Positions 33,255 through 45,059 of a DNA stretch of 64,000 nucleotides are shown piece by piece (the stretch's first letter is position 1; each line of letters opens with the position of its first letter). The notes under the pieces are model-generated. The model was not told the origin of the DNA. It did no database searches and saw only the letters and a program-made list of their open reading frames with translations. Origin of the DNA: Molanna angustata. Its lineage: Eukaryota; Arthropoda; Insecta; Trichoptera; Molannidae. The stretch is taken from positions 19,372,570 to 19,436,569 of the forward strand of contig OY754981.1 in assembly GCA_963576475.1 (NCBI GenBank), given 5' to 3'. The position numbers and the translations under genes were made by a program.

Positions 33255-34003
33255 AACAAGAAATCAAATAAACATTAAAAAACCCCGAAAATAAATGAAA
33301 ATGAGGAGTACACAAATGAGAAAACATAACAAAATACATATTCAAATAAAAAAAAAGGAAATACATGAAAATAATTGAAAAATGAGGAATATAGACGATT
33401 CAAACATATCAAAACACATATTCAAAAAATAAAAAAATAAAATACTGGCAATTGAAACAATCAAACAACAAATCGAAAACTACCATTTAATTACCTAAAA
33501 CTACCAAAAAATCAAATAAACATTAAAAAAGTTGGAAAATAAATGAAAATGAGGAATACACAAATGAGAAAACATATCAAAATACATATTCAAATAAAAA
33601 AAGTAAATACATGAAAATAATTGAAAAATGAGGAATATAGACGATTCAAACATATCAAAACACATATTAAAAAAATAAAAAAATAAAATACTGGCAATTG
33701 AAACAATCAAACAACAAATCGGAAACTACCATTTAATTACCTAAACCTACCAAAAAAATCAAATTAACATTAAAAAAGTTCGAAAATAAATGAAAATGAG
33801 GAATACACAAATGAGAAAACATATCAAAATACATATTCAAATAAAAAAAGGTAATACATGAAAATAATTGAAAAATGAGGAATATAGACGATTCAAACAT
33901 ATCAAAACACATATTAAAAAAAATAAAAAATAAAATACTGGCAATTGAAACAATCAAACAACAAATCGAAAACTACCATTTAACTAACTAAAACTACCAA
34001 AAA
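33255..34003. repeat. 247-bp tandem array, three copies
   Basis: AAATCAAAT(A/T)AACATTAAAA starts units at 33261, 33509 and 33756. Each unit includes AAAATGAGGAATACACAAAT, AATATAGACGATTCAAACAT and ACTGGCAATTGAAACAATCA. Within a unit the two ATGAGGAATA halves are themselves related, so the structure is two-level. It lies about 240 bases upstream of the LINE ORF1 start in element orientation. The similar open minus frames at 33501 and 33733 are by-products of the repeat. Confidence 0.92.
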
Positions 34004-34709
34004 ATAATCTAATATTTATTTTTTAACAAAGAATTATTAATGCTGTATGAATTTCATCTGATCACAAAGTACCTATACATCGTATTTTGAACGCTATGAA
34101 CGACCATAAACCATTAAATTTTCGAGTGATTCTCGGTAAAACGGGCCTAACGATTTCCCAGTGTAAGTTCCTATGAAAATATCGATAATGTTCGTATGAA
34201 GAAAACAAAGAGAGGAAGTCGTTTTGTTTTTTTATTGAAACATTTGGCGTTTGTCGTCACCGGGAAGGTGGAGATTAAAATCTAAGGTCCGATGCAACTC
34301 GCAACTTACTAACGAGAGACATCGGCATCACGTAGTGATACGACCACGCCGTGAGCATCTAAATCTTCCACATTAGACCTTTTGGTACTTTTGCTCTTGT
34401 GGGAACTTTCCGAGCTGCTGAGGACTGAGCCAACACAACTATTATTGTTATGACTTATGACAGACGACCATTGCATACTATATACTTGAATGGAAATTAC
34501 AGTCAATTATTTGATCAATTCATTGATGAACATTCAAAAATAAGGCAAGGCACTAACCTCACGAGTAGGTATTTATACTCCCCAGAAAAAACTAAGTAGG
34601 TACTCTTTAGTGCAGATGTAAAATAATTACTAGATTTCATTGAAAATAAACCCTATAATAATATATTAGATACTATTTCTACAAAAATAAATACGTTTTC
34701 TATAGTAAT

Positions 34710-35345
34710 GGAAATGCCTTTGTACCTACGTGTGGCGAGTGATAGACGATATATAGTCTTGTCATCTTTCGTAGGCTAGGTGCTGAATACATAGTTTTTA
34801 AACTAATTGTGATCTCCATAGATTTACATAATGTTTTTTATAATTTTGTCACACTCTTACTATACATAATTATTAGTTACAAAAAGTATAATTTTTATAT
34901 TTTCGTTTAAACTAGATGAATTAATTTTTAAGTGTTTTTTACATCATTTTTGGCGAGTGGTAGACAAAATATAGTGGGTCAAATGTGTACCCCGTTAACA
35001 CATACAAGTTTTGCACAGCCCTACTACACTTACAATGGGGTGGTGTGGTTCAACCAACTTGAAACAGATTTGAGACTGGCAATTGAATATAATGAATTCA
35101 AAATAAAAATAAATCAAACTTATTAAATTTGACCGATATGTAAATTATATTAACTTCCTTTTGTATAGATACCTAATAATTATGTATATATAACTTTTTG
35201 TGTCTTTTGTATTAAATTGTCTCCTTTACACACGAGTGCTTGCACTCTGGTAAAGGGAAATATGTTTTTTCTTACTGTGCATCTTTTTCTATATAGTTTG
35301 ATTATTTTGTATATGTATTGTAAATTTAATAAAAATAAATATTTA
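34710..35345 (+). pseudogene. LINE tail, family F1, plus copy, with class 1 hairpin
   Basis: The frame at 34932-35126 reads CTPLTHTSFAQPYYTYNGVV, then WFNQLETDLRLAIEYNEFKI, a Jockey-like C-terminus. Part of the upstream coding segment (GCCTTTGTACC...GGCGAGTGATAGAC) also appears separately at 34715-34765. The 3' UTR contains the hairpin at 35223-35256 (CCTTTAC / GTAAAGG outer, GAGTGC / GCACTC inner) and ends in AATAAAAATAAATATTT. An inverted sister copy lies at 45060-45510. Confidence 0.85.
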
Positions 35346-35624
35346 GTTGGAAAGTTTTTGTGTAAAATAAAAAAATTACATCCAAACAAAGTAGTTAATA
35401 TCTAATACAATATTTAAACAAAAAAAAATAACTAAAATTTTCGCCAAAAACTTAATTTAAAAAGTAGCCTGTTCTTTTTAATATTGTAGGTACCTCTATA
35501 TGTTTATGTCCATCTTCATTGGTGAATTAAATTAAAAAAGCGCAGTTTCTTGGCATAGTACCTATAATATATTTCATTTGATATACAACTATATTAGGAT
35601 TAGGGCGAAATATTTATCCTATTG

Positions 35625-35770
35625 TTTTTTAAGATGGCATATTAAAGGTAAATCTAGTGACTGATAACATGATATATTATAACCGCCTAATGCACTTTGA
35701 TGTTACATGTTAGTAAGGGTAACAATCGTGTGCGTTAAAAACGGTTAATATGTGAAAATTATTGGAAAAT
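35625..35770 (+). repeat. Dispersed repeat / SINE family 3, plus copy
   Basis: GTAAATCTAGTGACTGATAA, ACCGCCTAATGCACTTTGAT and GTTAGTAAGGGTAACAATCG match, with substitutions, the reverse complement of 51130-51300. The box B-like end seen in that copy is missing here. Confidence 0.7.
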
Positions 35771-37559
35771 CAAAATTTGTTATTTTTTTGCATTTTAAGA
35801 ACAAACCTGCCTTGAAATGAAAACACTATATCGGTCGTTCACTTTAATTTTATACACTCTTTAAGCTCATGACAGATTTATTTCTCTATGACACGTAGTT
35901 ATGGAGAAATTTTGAAAAAAATCTGTAAATAAGGATATTTTTTAATATATATTTTATAGGAATTGATGCTGAATTGTGTGACGAAAATTCACCAGAGAAA
36001 TTTTGAAAATACTTATGGTATTTTTTTAAGAAATACACTGTTTAAAATATTAGAGAAATTTGATTTCTAATTGGGGTGTTTAGGTTTGTAAGCCCCCTTA
36101 AATCAGTTTTTCTCTCCATCAGTTTAAGTTAATATCATCAAAACTATTATGTACAATATTGCAATAATGGTTTTATTTTAAGCTTCAAGTAAACTATTTG
36201 ACTCTTAAAAATATATCGAAGTATATTATTATGTGCTTATCGATCGATAACTATCGTGAATGTTACCAATAATAGACAGTAGTCGGTAAAAATGTATCAG
36301 TTTGTTATCCCGTAGGGGGGTCTCTCTCGTTCGAGAGAATGTTCTATGTTGTATTCGACCTGTTTTATATTCCTCACGCTTTTCATATTTTAATAATAAA
36401 AATGTGCGTTTGTTTAAAAAGACTGTCGGGATTCTTTTGATTTACCTCACCGTGTTCCCCATGCAAATGGTTACATGGAAAAAAAATCAATTCCTCGGCG
36501 TACATTGTGCCTACATAGGTACGATCGGTCTGTATACCCCACAAAAATACGTGATATGAAAGCTTATCTTACCAATAAACGAAGAGTTCCTTTCGACTTG
36601 CACATATAAAAACACACAGCAGACAACTAGATATTATGACTCCTATCCGTAATCCATAAAGTTATTCCAGAAATGTAAATTTGTTTAATCGTACCTCATA
36701 TTCGTTTAACATTCCCGTTTATGTTCGTGTAACGTTCGGGTTAAAGACTATACAAATCGTAAAAACTTTATCGAACATTTTTTTATGTTGAATTTAAAGG
36801 CATTGAATAAACAAAATATAATTTTTCTCGCAGACTTTTGGAGGTACGAAAATTGAGATGGTACGCATCAGGAGCTGTTTGATCGATTAATCGACATGAA
36901 AACTTTAACAAAAATGTGCAGCCGATCCATCATTACAAGAAAATATTTATATATTAAAAATGTAATATCATTCGTTAAGTACTTAATTATTCACTTTGAA
37001 ATTCATTCAAAGAGATTTTGGTCAATTTCGATCATTTGTATAACAAGTTTATGTTTGGTTTGGAATATGTATGGAGATTTTCATGACGGTTATTACCTAT
37101 TCAAAAACATATTTTCTTTAATTCAAAATACTTTTAATAAACTTAAAACAATTATACTACTTTGATGAATATTTGATTTGTTATGTGCATGTTGTAAACT
37201 CTTTTGATATCTTTATTACGAAATTACTAATTGAAAATCTCAGTCCTTTCTTTCATCCATAGAACTGTCCACTGTCCGTTTTAAATGTGGTCGCAGAAGT
37301 GGGTCAGATGAGGTCGCAGAAGTGGGTTAGATATTTAATCTTGAAATTAAATTGATACGTAGGTACGTAGAATATTAAAAAACCTGAATTTTCAAATAGT
37401 AGTACACTCAATTGAGTACCTTTGTAAGGACTATGTGTATCTGTTTAGTAAACCTAACACCTTCAGACGATTATTAACAATATAGATGTATATCATAGTC
37501 GTGTTTGTAATAAATTATGATTATGTACATACATTTATATGATGCCAAGTCAATAATTC

Positions 37560-37680
37560 TTGGAAGACGCGAATGGCATCACATATAACTGATAATAATA
37601 GCAAACAATAGAAAAGGACTCGATATCGATCCCTGTGGTACTTCACTAAAATACTTAATCGGTAGTGATGCTTTCCATTA
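37560..37680 (-). pseudogene. Short LINE RT fragment (VPQGS motif)
   Basis: The minus frame reads IKYFSEVPQGSISSPFLLFA. VPQGSxxxPxLFxxxI is RT motif B, but the catalytic YADD is not present in this scrap. Confidence 0.6.
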
Positions 37681-39839
37681 TAATTTGCAGGAACTACTTA
37701 CATAGTCATGTTCGTTTTAATATTTATGATGTTAAGTCTAAGATATTGTTAAAACAATTTATTGTGTTTTGACTTCAAATACAAGATTGAAGTCATAACG
37801 TATTTTTCTAAATTAAATAATAAGTACCTTAGTCATAATTATGTATCAGAATTTTACTTTTCAGTCAACTCAGATATTTCTAAACTTACTCTAATTTAGA
37901 CCACTATTTCAACTACAGTTTATTAAAATATGTTAATCGTTGCAGGTCTCAAATCCAAGATGTATGCAAAATACAAAAATATTTTTTATGTAGATTTTAA
38001 TATTTCTACATCTTGGAAGAAAATTAGGCAAGCCACCCATGACCCGATGCGTTAGAAAATTTCATATATCATTTATTTTTCTATCGATACAGGTACTGAT
38101 AATATAAATAGTATTTACAGCATGCGCCCTGGCGAATTTATATGCGACTTATTTTGTAGTATCAAGCAAACCTATGGTTCATCTGAGAATAGTTTTCCTA
38201 ATACATCCTCGCAAGAAACATTACAATTGAATATTATGATGAGCATTTATAGGATACCGTACACCGAAAACTGTTTTCTATTGTTAAAATAAACCAACTT
38301 TGCCTTATATTTTCATTGGGTCATAGCATAGTCCTATTGTTACCATATTAAACCGATGATCCATATCCAATCCCGTTGATGTGCCATATAAATCATGTCC
38401 CACTATTGATCATTGACGTCCATGCATCTTTATTATTAACATCAAAAAATGTCCCAGATCACGTATCAAGCTAATTCTTAACATAGTTGTATGTTAATTA
38501 GCATTTCATGCAGATTTTTGTATCATCATTGTGGATGCTAATATATAAAACTGCGCTTCATGGCTTGTCTGAAATATTAATCAATTTGCTGCCATACAAT
38601 CGGTTGTATTATTTATGTCTATCTTTGAACTGTTGAGTATGACTTTTGTTCCATATATGTAGGCAAATTGTTGACCACATGTTGGTGTGTTCGATCTGAC
38701 GAACGCGAGATCACTATCTTCAATATTGTATCGAAACAGAAATGCATTTAAATATTGTCTAGTTTTAACACCATAAGCTATATATTTTTGCTAGCGCTTA
38801 GGGTGCCGACTATAAAGGGAAATTTAATAGTATTCACTGGGAGAGTCAACTATGATAATAAAAATAAAATCGGGTTTTTTCAATCGATACTTTGATAAAG
38901 CATTATGTTTGATAACGATTGGGTCACGCAAGATGGACGTGATTTGGCGGCTATTTACGTCTTCTTATTGGTTCTGTTGCGAAGTGTCGCTACTGTTACT
39001 ATAACTATGTAATCAATTTCGCAACACATTATTACTTATACAGACCTGCATTGTACTACAGACTTATAAAAAATATGATTTCTTTATTAGTCATTTATGT
39101 ATAGAATCTTCCAATAGTTCTATTAAAATTTTGATGTCTGAGAAATAAGTGTATAATAATGATTTGAATTTTTTTTTTATTAATTACAAATCCAATCCCC
39201 CGATTGGAATTTCTCTTTGCTTTAAATTAAGGGTTTAATGAGAGGTGTACATAGAGCTATTGAGTAGGTAATACTTTAGCTATCTTAGTTCTATCGTAGC
39301 TTTGAAAATACCCAAACATTTCCTTTAATCCATATCTGCATCAAATTTGCTATTTGTAGCTTTTACGCAAAGCATTTTGGTTAGTTTACCTTACTGATTT
39401 AAAATATTGTTTTGTGTCTTATACGACACATTTAATGGATACGCCAGGATTTCTCATCTTATCCCAGTAATATTTTTAACCTCAATAGTTTTGGTTGGTC
39501 ATAAATGAAATATCCACATCTATAGGTATTTATTCTGACGGCGGTTCTGATTATTTCATAACCATGAATTCAGCTACATAAGTGGATTAGGAATGAACGA
39601 TGCACTGAACAATGACACCTTTACGTGACATTAATTGCATTACAGCCCAACGCTATACACCAATAACCTCACACATATTTTTCTTCAGTCATGTATCGTG
39701 CGGTGAATTATTGTATTTGTTCCATGAATGAATTATGTAATTGCAGATAGTACATTTGATAGCTTTGTGAGGCAGTTTTTTCTACAGCTAGGTATATTAT
39801 TGGAAGGTATTTATGATTCACCATATTTTTACACTACAC

Positions 39840-40012
39840 TTCTAGCAATAACTATGACTTTGTCATATCAATTAATTTTTCGCATCAATTTCTCAACGGG
39901 TAGGTACATATATCATGAAGAGAATTCATGACTTTCATTGTGATGTGAATAGCGTATGACGTAGGTACTATAAAATTTTGTTTTCGCTGTACAGCCCAAA
40001 CGATAATTTCAA
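39840..40012 (+). repeat. Diverged relative of the 590-bp repeat
   Basis: ATCAATTTCTCAACGGGTA, then TATCATGAAGAGAATTCATG, CTTTCATTGTGATGTG and ACAGCCCAAACGATAA follow the same order as at 9900-10045. Confidence 0.6.
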
Positions 40013-41204
40013 CTTCAACTTAATGTTATATGCGAAAATCAAATGAACTTAGAATTAGTTAAATCCTAATTCCTATTAGGGATATCCATTTGAATCCTCT
40101 CCTTATTCGTATCCCTATCATAGACAATGTATGCCTGCCCGCTTAGCCTAGAAGAAATTTTATAAAAGAAAACTACCTACAATCAGTATAGACCTACAGT
40201 ACAGCAAGTTAACTTCGAGAGACGACACATTGCACTTCACCTAGATATTATGTTATTAGTTTTCCTTCGTTTTTAGTATTTTTCTACATAGTTTCTTCGT
40301 CAAGTTCATAGTTTCTTCGTGTTGTGTCCTGTGCTTTAAATTATGTACCTACTTCAAGTTAAACTTCATAATTGGTACGTCGCAGCTGGCAGTAAGTGCA
40401 ATATTTACCTTCATTGTTCTATTCTCCCGTCGAAATTTTGTTTACCTTCCATTGCCGATTTTAACCACTTCATACAGTCCATTTGCTCCAACAATTCCTC
40501 TTTGATTTAATTGAAGTAAACTCTCACATTCTGTAAAATTATTACTGTGCAAGTGCTGACTTTATTGCCAAATGACAGTTTCTTCCAACAAATTGTATTT
40601 AAATACAGAATAACAAGATTTGCATGAAAATATATTTCTCGTCTGGTAGGAATCGAAACCACCAGCATAATAAAAATTTCTCAAGTACCTAAGAACCTCA
40701 ATCAATATAAACAATATGTGATCTTGTTAATTCTCGTTTTCATCATTGTTAATTTCTTCGTCTTCATCTTCGTGCTTATAGTAGTACTATAGTATAATAC
40801 CTACAATAGTAGGTACAGTAGGTATAGTACATCACTGTTGTCGTTTTATTATTCAAAGCACACATACCAGAGAACATTTGTTCCTAGCTACCTATATTCG
40901 GTTAAGGTTTTACACAACATCCACCATTTTCTGTATGCATGTTTTATGGTTTAGATTTTTACAGTCGAATATTCTTTTTTTGTCTCGAATGTTCACTACT
41001 TGCATACACACTCATATACACACGCAGCATCATTCATTCATTCATTCATAGTGCCTCATATAGCCACATACCTAGAGATCATGAACACGCCGTTGTGAAC
41101 ATGTTCATAAAATACTTGCCTACCTGATAAAACTGAATAAAATTGGATATACCCAATTTTAACTTTGACTATTTAGGAAATTCACTTATTTGGGTATTCT
41201 TCAA

Positions 41205-41480
41205 ATAAAGATATCATCTTTGTTTTTGGCTGGCAGCAAAGCGATGCATCTCTTCATCAACTCCGCTCGATCTTCAGCGACTCTCTTCAACTCTGTGTAG
41301 GAGGTACACTTCATGTCCTCGTAGGTACGCCTGTTCTAGATACTCCCGGCGGAAACGCCCTCTGCCAGTTGTTGTCTAAACCATTCCCTCCAAGATGACG
41401 GCGTGTAGAAGATCTTCGTGTCACAACACATGGCCTATCCGATTTGCACGCCTTTTTGATATGGTCTTTAGCATGTGCCT
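41205..41480 (-). pseudogene. RTE/SR-like LINE tail
   Basis: The minus strand gives KRRANRIGHVL, GRGRFRREYLEQAYLRGHEV and, after a shift, YTELKRVAEDRAELMKRCIA. The 'RxxAxDRAExx' end is common in insect endonuclease/RT proteins. Stops and frameshifts are present. Confidence 0.7.
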
Positions 41481-41549
41481 AATACGGGTTTTTTGATACG
41501 GTATTTGGCATGTCTAATAAATATATCCGTTTGTTAAATTATTTATTAG

Positions 41550-41645
41550 GCGTATGGAGGATCTGTTCCGCACCGCACAGGACAGGAAAAGTTTCTCCCT
41601 AGTGATCGGAAATATCGTGTCGAGATGACCCGACAGAACACATTA
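41550..41645 (+). pseudogene. RTE/Proto2-like LINE extreme tail
   Basis: The plus frame RRMEDLFRTAQDRKSFSLVI matches the end of the minus-strand copy at 23185-23300 almost word for word, followed by the same ending GACCCGACAG-AACACAT. Confidence 0.8.
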
Positions 41646-42049
41646 AGAAGAAAAATTATTGTATTAAATGGACAGAAGCATATAAAACACTTCCACAATT
41701 CCACACTTCCTAGAGCATTTTCCAGAGATTTATAAAATGTTAAATCAATTAAAAATTCAACCTTTTAACTAAGAAATATATAAAAATAATAACACTAGAA
41801 CATGGTCTAAAATTATTATATCCATTCCACGACTCATCTCAACGATATTTCATATATAAAGACAAAGAATTTTACCATGCACTTATAATACTATCTAGAA
41901 CTACCATGCTAGAAATAAAAAAAATAATAACAAACTATACCACTTATCATAAATATACGTAGTCTATACAGTTTTTACTGTTTTGAAGAATTTAGTATAC
42001 CTAGAAACATATTTTTTTATTTATGTAGGTACAATTAATAATCCCATAC

Positions 42050-42260
42050 GAGACATTTTAACTTTTTACAGAGTGCAAGCACTCGTGTTTAAAGTGTAGG
42101 TATAATAAATACAAATAAAAATTAAATAGTTAATATCTACAGATTTATTGTTATACAAATTTAAGTGAATTTGATTAATATTAGTATAATTTATTTTTCT
42201 TAATTTTAATTGACTTAATATATACAACCTTCAATAAAATTAAACAGACTAGAATACGGG
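42050..42260 (-). repeat. Diverged F1 LINE 3' end
   Basis: GAGTGCAAGCACTCGTG (42071-42087) is the inner part of the F1 hairpin in reverse. The flanks keep a CTTT/AAAG outer pair. An AT-rich tail follows on the low-coordinate side. No coding part is recognisable. Confidence 0.55.
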
Positions 42261-42774
42261 TATTTTTCGAAAAATAAGAGCCACAAATCACAAATTCGAC
42301 AAACCCCATCATCACTTAAACAATAGTAAGTAAACAAATAAAAAAAACTGCGGAAGATATCAACTTCTAAGAATTATAAATAGTTACGTGATATCACATT
42401 CGCTAATATATAGTAGCTTTTTATAGCACAACTTTACTCTCCTGGACGGAATATTAATGGGTATATTTTTCACCTTACCTCGATGAAATTCTTATGCATT
42501 CAATTATAACAATGAATAGGAAATTGATTTTATCCAACCGAGAAGCCATTTTTTTGTTTTTACCATCTACCAAAGATGCGTCAAAGAATATTAATTTGAA
42601 AAAATTATAATATAATATAGATAAAAAAATATTACGTATACAATCTATAAATATACTGCTGAATAAATTCACATTGGATTACGCAATAAAACGCTAAGCG
42701 GTGATTGCTCCGAAACTTAAATCAACATCTTTAATCACCACTAAGTAGGTAATATTTCAGTTTTATTTTATAGA

Positions 42775-42905
42775 AATTCCTTGAATTCTGGTTTTTTTAT
42801 TTGTTATTATTACACAAAACAAATACAACATATACAAACTAACTAATAACGCCCCACTAGGCAAAAGCCTTTTCTGGGACTGTTATTTTATACAGTTGAG
42901 TATCT
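42775..42905 (-). repeat. LINE 3' end with covarying hairpin (class 2)
   Basis: Hairpin at 42853-42878: plus reading CCCA-CT-AGGC-AAAA-GCCT-TTTC-TGGG. It aligns base for base in layout with 13585-13609. The 3' end tail is GTAATAATAAC in element orientation. Confidence 0.65.
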
Positions 42906-43439
42906 TTATTTAGCTATAATTTTCATATTTTCACAAGAAGAGTAGATAAACAAGAGTAAAAAAAATGTAAAATGAATGATACAAATACACAAAAAAAACA
43001 AAATATTGAAAAACGCAAATATTGACAGAAAAAAAAATGTGAATATAAATATGACATGTGCCGGGTCAGAAGTCACGGGCGGATAACCACCTCTGCATAG
43101 TGCCTACCTGATATCTTATTTTTTTAAACCTAACAAACATACAGTTATACAAAAAATATTACAAAAAACTCAAAAAATGTAAACAATATATCATAGACCA
43201 ATTTTGTTTGCGGATAACATTATTTTTTAAGCTGCACAGTGTAAAATAATTACTATTAAAAATTAGTAGGTACCAACTCAAAATTCAAAAGAATAAAAAG
43301 GACAAAAAGGGAGAACGGAAAGTTTTGATATTCGTATTATTCAAACTTGACAAACAAGGAATCAGCTACCGTAAACCTCCATGGGTTTCTGAAATAGCAT
43401 ATTTATATTTTGTTTTAGTATGTCAATATTTAAAAAATA

Positions 43440-43760
43440 TATATTAAATATAAATTTTACATGCCCTTTGGATGAATGAATTTTGGACATTATTAGTTCT
43501 GCAGAGAGGCAATCTGAATTTTGTATTACGAGAGGGACAGTTTATCAATGGGATGACTCTTAAATACTTACTTAACGAGTCCAGATTTTGCCACTCCAAT
43601 GTGTAGCGGCGGAAATCGCCCTGTCGGTTAATCTTATCAGGTCGTCCATGTGACACCCTTCGTCCAGTTGTGGGCAGGACAGCAGATGGTCGTCATCCTG
43701 CACTGCCCCACAATTACAGAAGGTATCGTCTTCCATCGAGAAATCCCACTTGTGCAATCG
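43440..43760 (-). pseudogene. LINE C-terminal Cys/His tail beside trh exon C
   Basis: The minus frame at 43572-43757 reads LHKW-like MHKWDFSMEDDTFCNCGAVQ, then DDDHLLSCPQL and DDLIRLTDRAI. 'CxCG..QDxxHLLxCPxL' is the ending of a common insect LINE. A related frame continues at 43444-43656 with RNTKFRLPLCRTNNVQNSF, a Jockey-like tail that may be a separate fragment. It ends about 155 bases before the exon C acceptor region. Confidence 0.75.
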
Positions 43761-43916
43761 AGTGTCATTTAACTCTTATATTTAATTTCAACGACTTAAA
43801 TTTTTTTCTTAATTATGTACGGTATCTGTTTTTGATATAAAGTATTTTTATTTGTTTCATTTTTCTAACAACTTCGTAGGCAGAATAGTAATGATTTTTT
43901 AAATATTATTTTTCAG

Positions 43917-44118
43917 GTGGAGATGACCGGAAGTAGTATATTTGATTACATTCACCAAGCGGACCATGCCGAAGTGGCTGAGCACCTCGGACTGTCTCTG
44001 GTGGGTGGTGGAACCAGCGGTTCCGGCGGTGGAAGTTCAGGGGGCGGAGGAGTCAGCTCACCTTCCAGCGCCACAGACGAAGATGGCACTCCCAACACTG
44101 GAACCAACAACCCCGATG
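43917..44118 (+). CDS. trh: Trachealess exon C: PAS-A middle with Gly/Ser insertion
   Basis: 202 nt, enters in phase 0 and leaves in phase 1. It begins [28 protein letters not shown], directly continuing exon B (GLSQ|VEMTG), and matches the conserved Trh/NPAS PAS-A middle. Then come about 20 residues dominated by Gly and Ser ([16 protein letters not shown]) and an acidic/Asn-rich segment, [19 protein letters not shown] variable loop at this point is expected in the family. Acceptor TTATTTTTCAG (AG 43915-43916); donor GATG|GTAAGT (44119). Its GC-rich codons contrast with exons A and B. Read-through past the donor would stop after 14 codons. Confidence 0.97.
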
Positions 44119-44424
44119 GTAAGTGGAACAAAAATAACCGTCAGCCATCACTTGTATTATGCGCATAAGGACTCCTTTCTTGGCCTCTTATAGCCTTTTC
44201 ATCCCTCGCCACTCCTTCCCTGTAAAAAAATCGGTTAATTACTTGCCAATAGCAACACGCTGTGAAGTACCGACATAGAATAGTGCTTCCATTCTTTTCT
44301 ATTATAATCGGGTGTCCTGTACGAAGCGGGTTATTAAAGCGGGAAAAAAGATACAACAGGGTAGCGGGTAAAAAGATACAACAGGCAACAATAATTACAT
44401 CTTACATAGCTCAACAATGAGATT

Positions 44425-44590
44425 CACCACCCATTCTGAATGTTGCCTTTATGAGAATTTTGTGTGGAGATACACGCATGTGTTGTGCATCCCTTTTTAT
44501 GGTAATGCACATCCGCAAACCTGTCGCTGGTTACCCTACATGGGTTCCCTACGTGGTACATTCCGTTCCGTGAAGATATGTATGTAAATT
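44425..44590 (+). repeat. Dispersed repeat, copy 1 of 2
   Basis: TTCACCACCCATTCTGAATG, GGAGATACACGCATGTGTTG, GGTAATGCACATC and CTGTCGCTGGTTACCC match 57615-57745 in the same order and orientation with gaps. Function unknown. Confidence 0.75.
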
Positions 44591-44768
44591 AGCTAAAAAT
44601 GAACTAATAAATCTATGTGACAACATTGTCACCTCGTGACAAAATAACGTGATCAAAATCAATCTAGTAATTACAAAATTTTAGCTAAAAAGTACTTTTT
44701 TGTGTTCATTACATCGCATCAAATCATCTTGATTGCTAGCCTGCCCGAGTTTTTGTTTTTGAGATCAG

Positions 44769-44939
44769 CCTCCCTAGGCAACGTGTCATTTAGTTCAACA
44801 AATGAAACAAGAAAAGATAACTCAATGTATGGAAGTGACTCAATGTATGCCAGTCACGTGACAACTGTCATTTCCATACATTGAGTTATCTTTTCTTGTT
44901 TCTTTTCTTCAGCTATATGATACGTTGTCTAGGGGGGGC
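44769..44939. mobile_element. Hairpin MITE 'CCCCCCTAGACAACGTG', copy 2
   Basis: Starts CCTCCCTAGGCAACGTGTCA and ends GATACGTTGTCTAGGGGGG. Arms share GATAACTCAATGTATGGAAG with the other copies; the left centre carries a small duplication. GTCACGTGAC lies at 44853-44862. Confidence 0.88.
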
Positions 44940-45059
44940 TGTACTCGGTCGCCATTTTCAGGTTCCTATGCTTGATCCATCGATCATCCGCTGATCATTT
45001 CGAAGAAGGTGTAATGTTTCATACATAAAATACATTTTTATTTTTTTTTATTTTTATTA

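Larger units (their letters stand above)
11931..43916 (+). other. trh: trh intron 2 (32 kb)
   Basis: GTGAGT donor to TTTTTCAG acceptor (AG at 43915-43916). Its contents are listed separately. Stretches where I see nothing beyond AT-rich DNA and short words: 12000-12390, 14560-14940, 15940-16960, 17950-19430, 20290-21510, 22260-23180, 24700-25540, 26250-27300, 27880-28500, 34010-34700, 35780-37550, 37690-39830, 40015-41200, 42270-42770 and 42905-43560. At 20015-20060 a 24-bp word is directly duplicated (GCAGGTAAATTTGTTGAATA). Confidence 0.85.

Noticed and set aside
33501..33957. Two similar 69-74-codon minus frames (FDMFSHLCIPHFHLFSNFFN type)
   Set aside because: They are the same stretch of the 247-bp tandem unit read twice; the repetition is at DNA level and there is no separate evidence of coding.
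36302..36559. 85-codon plus frame
   Set aside because: It starts near the palindrome TCTCTCTCGTTCGAGAGA, but has no recognised motif and no coding context.
40939..41127. 62-codon plus frame with ATTCATTCATTC repeats
   Set aside because: Simple-sequence content (HSFIHS) and no other gene evidence.
11931..43916. Trh-Tango sites (TACGTG) as autoregulatory elements
   Set aside because: TACGTG occurs at several places (for example near 13777, 17798, 21631, 36549, 39624, 42385), some within transposons. The scatter looks no denser than chance for a six-base word in this length.
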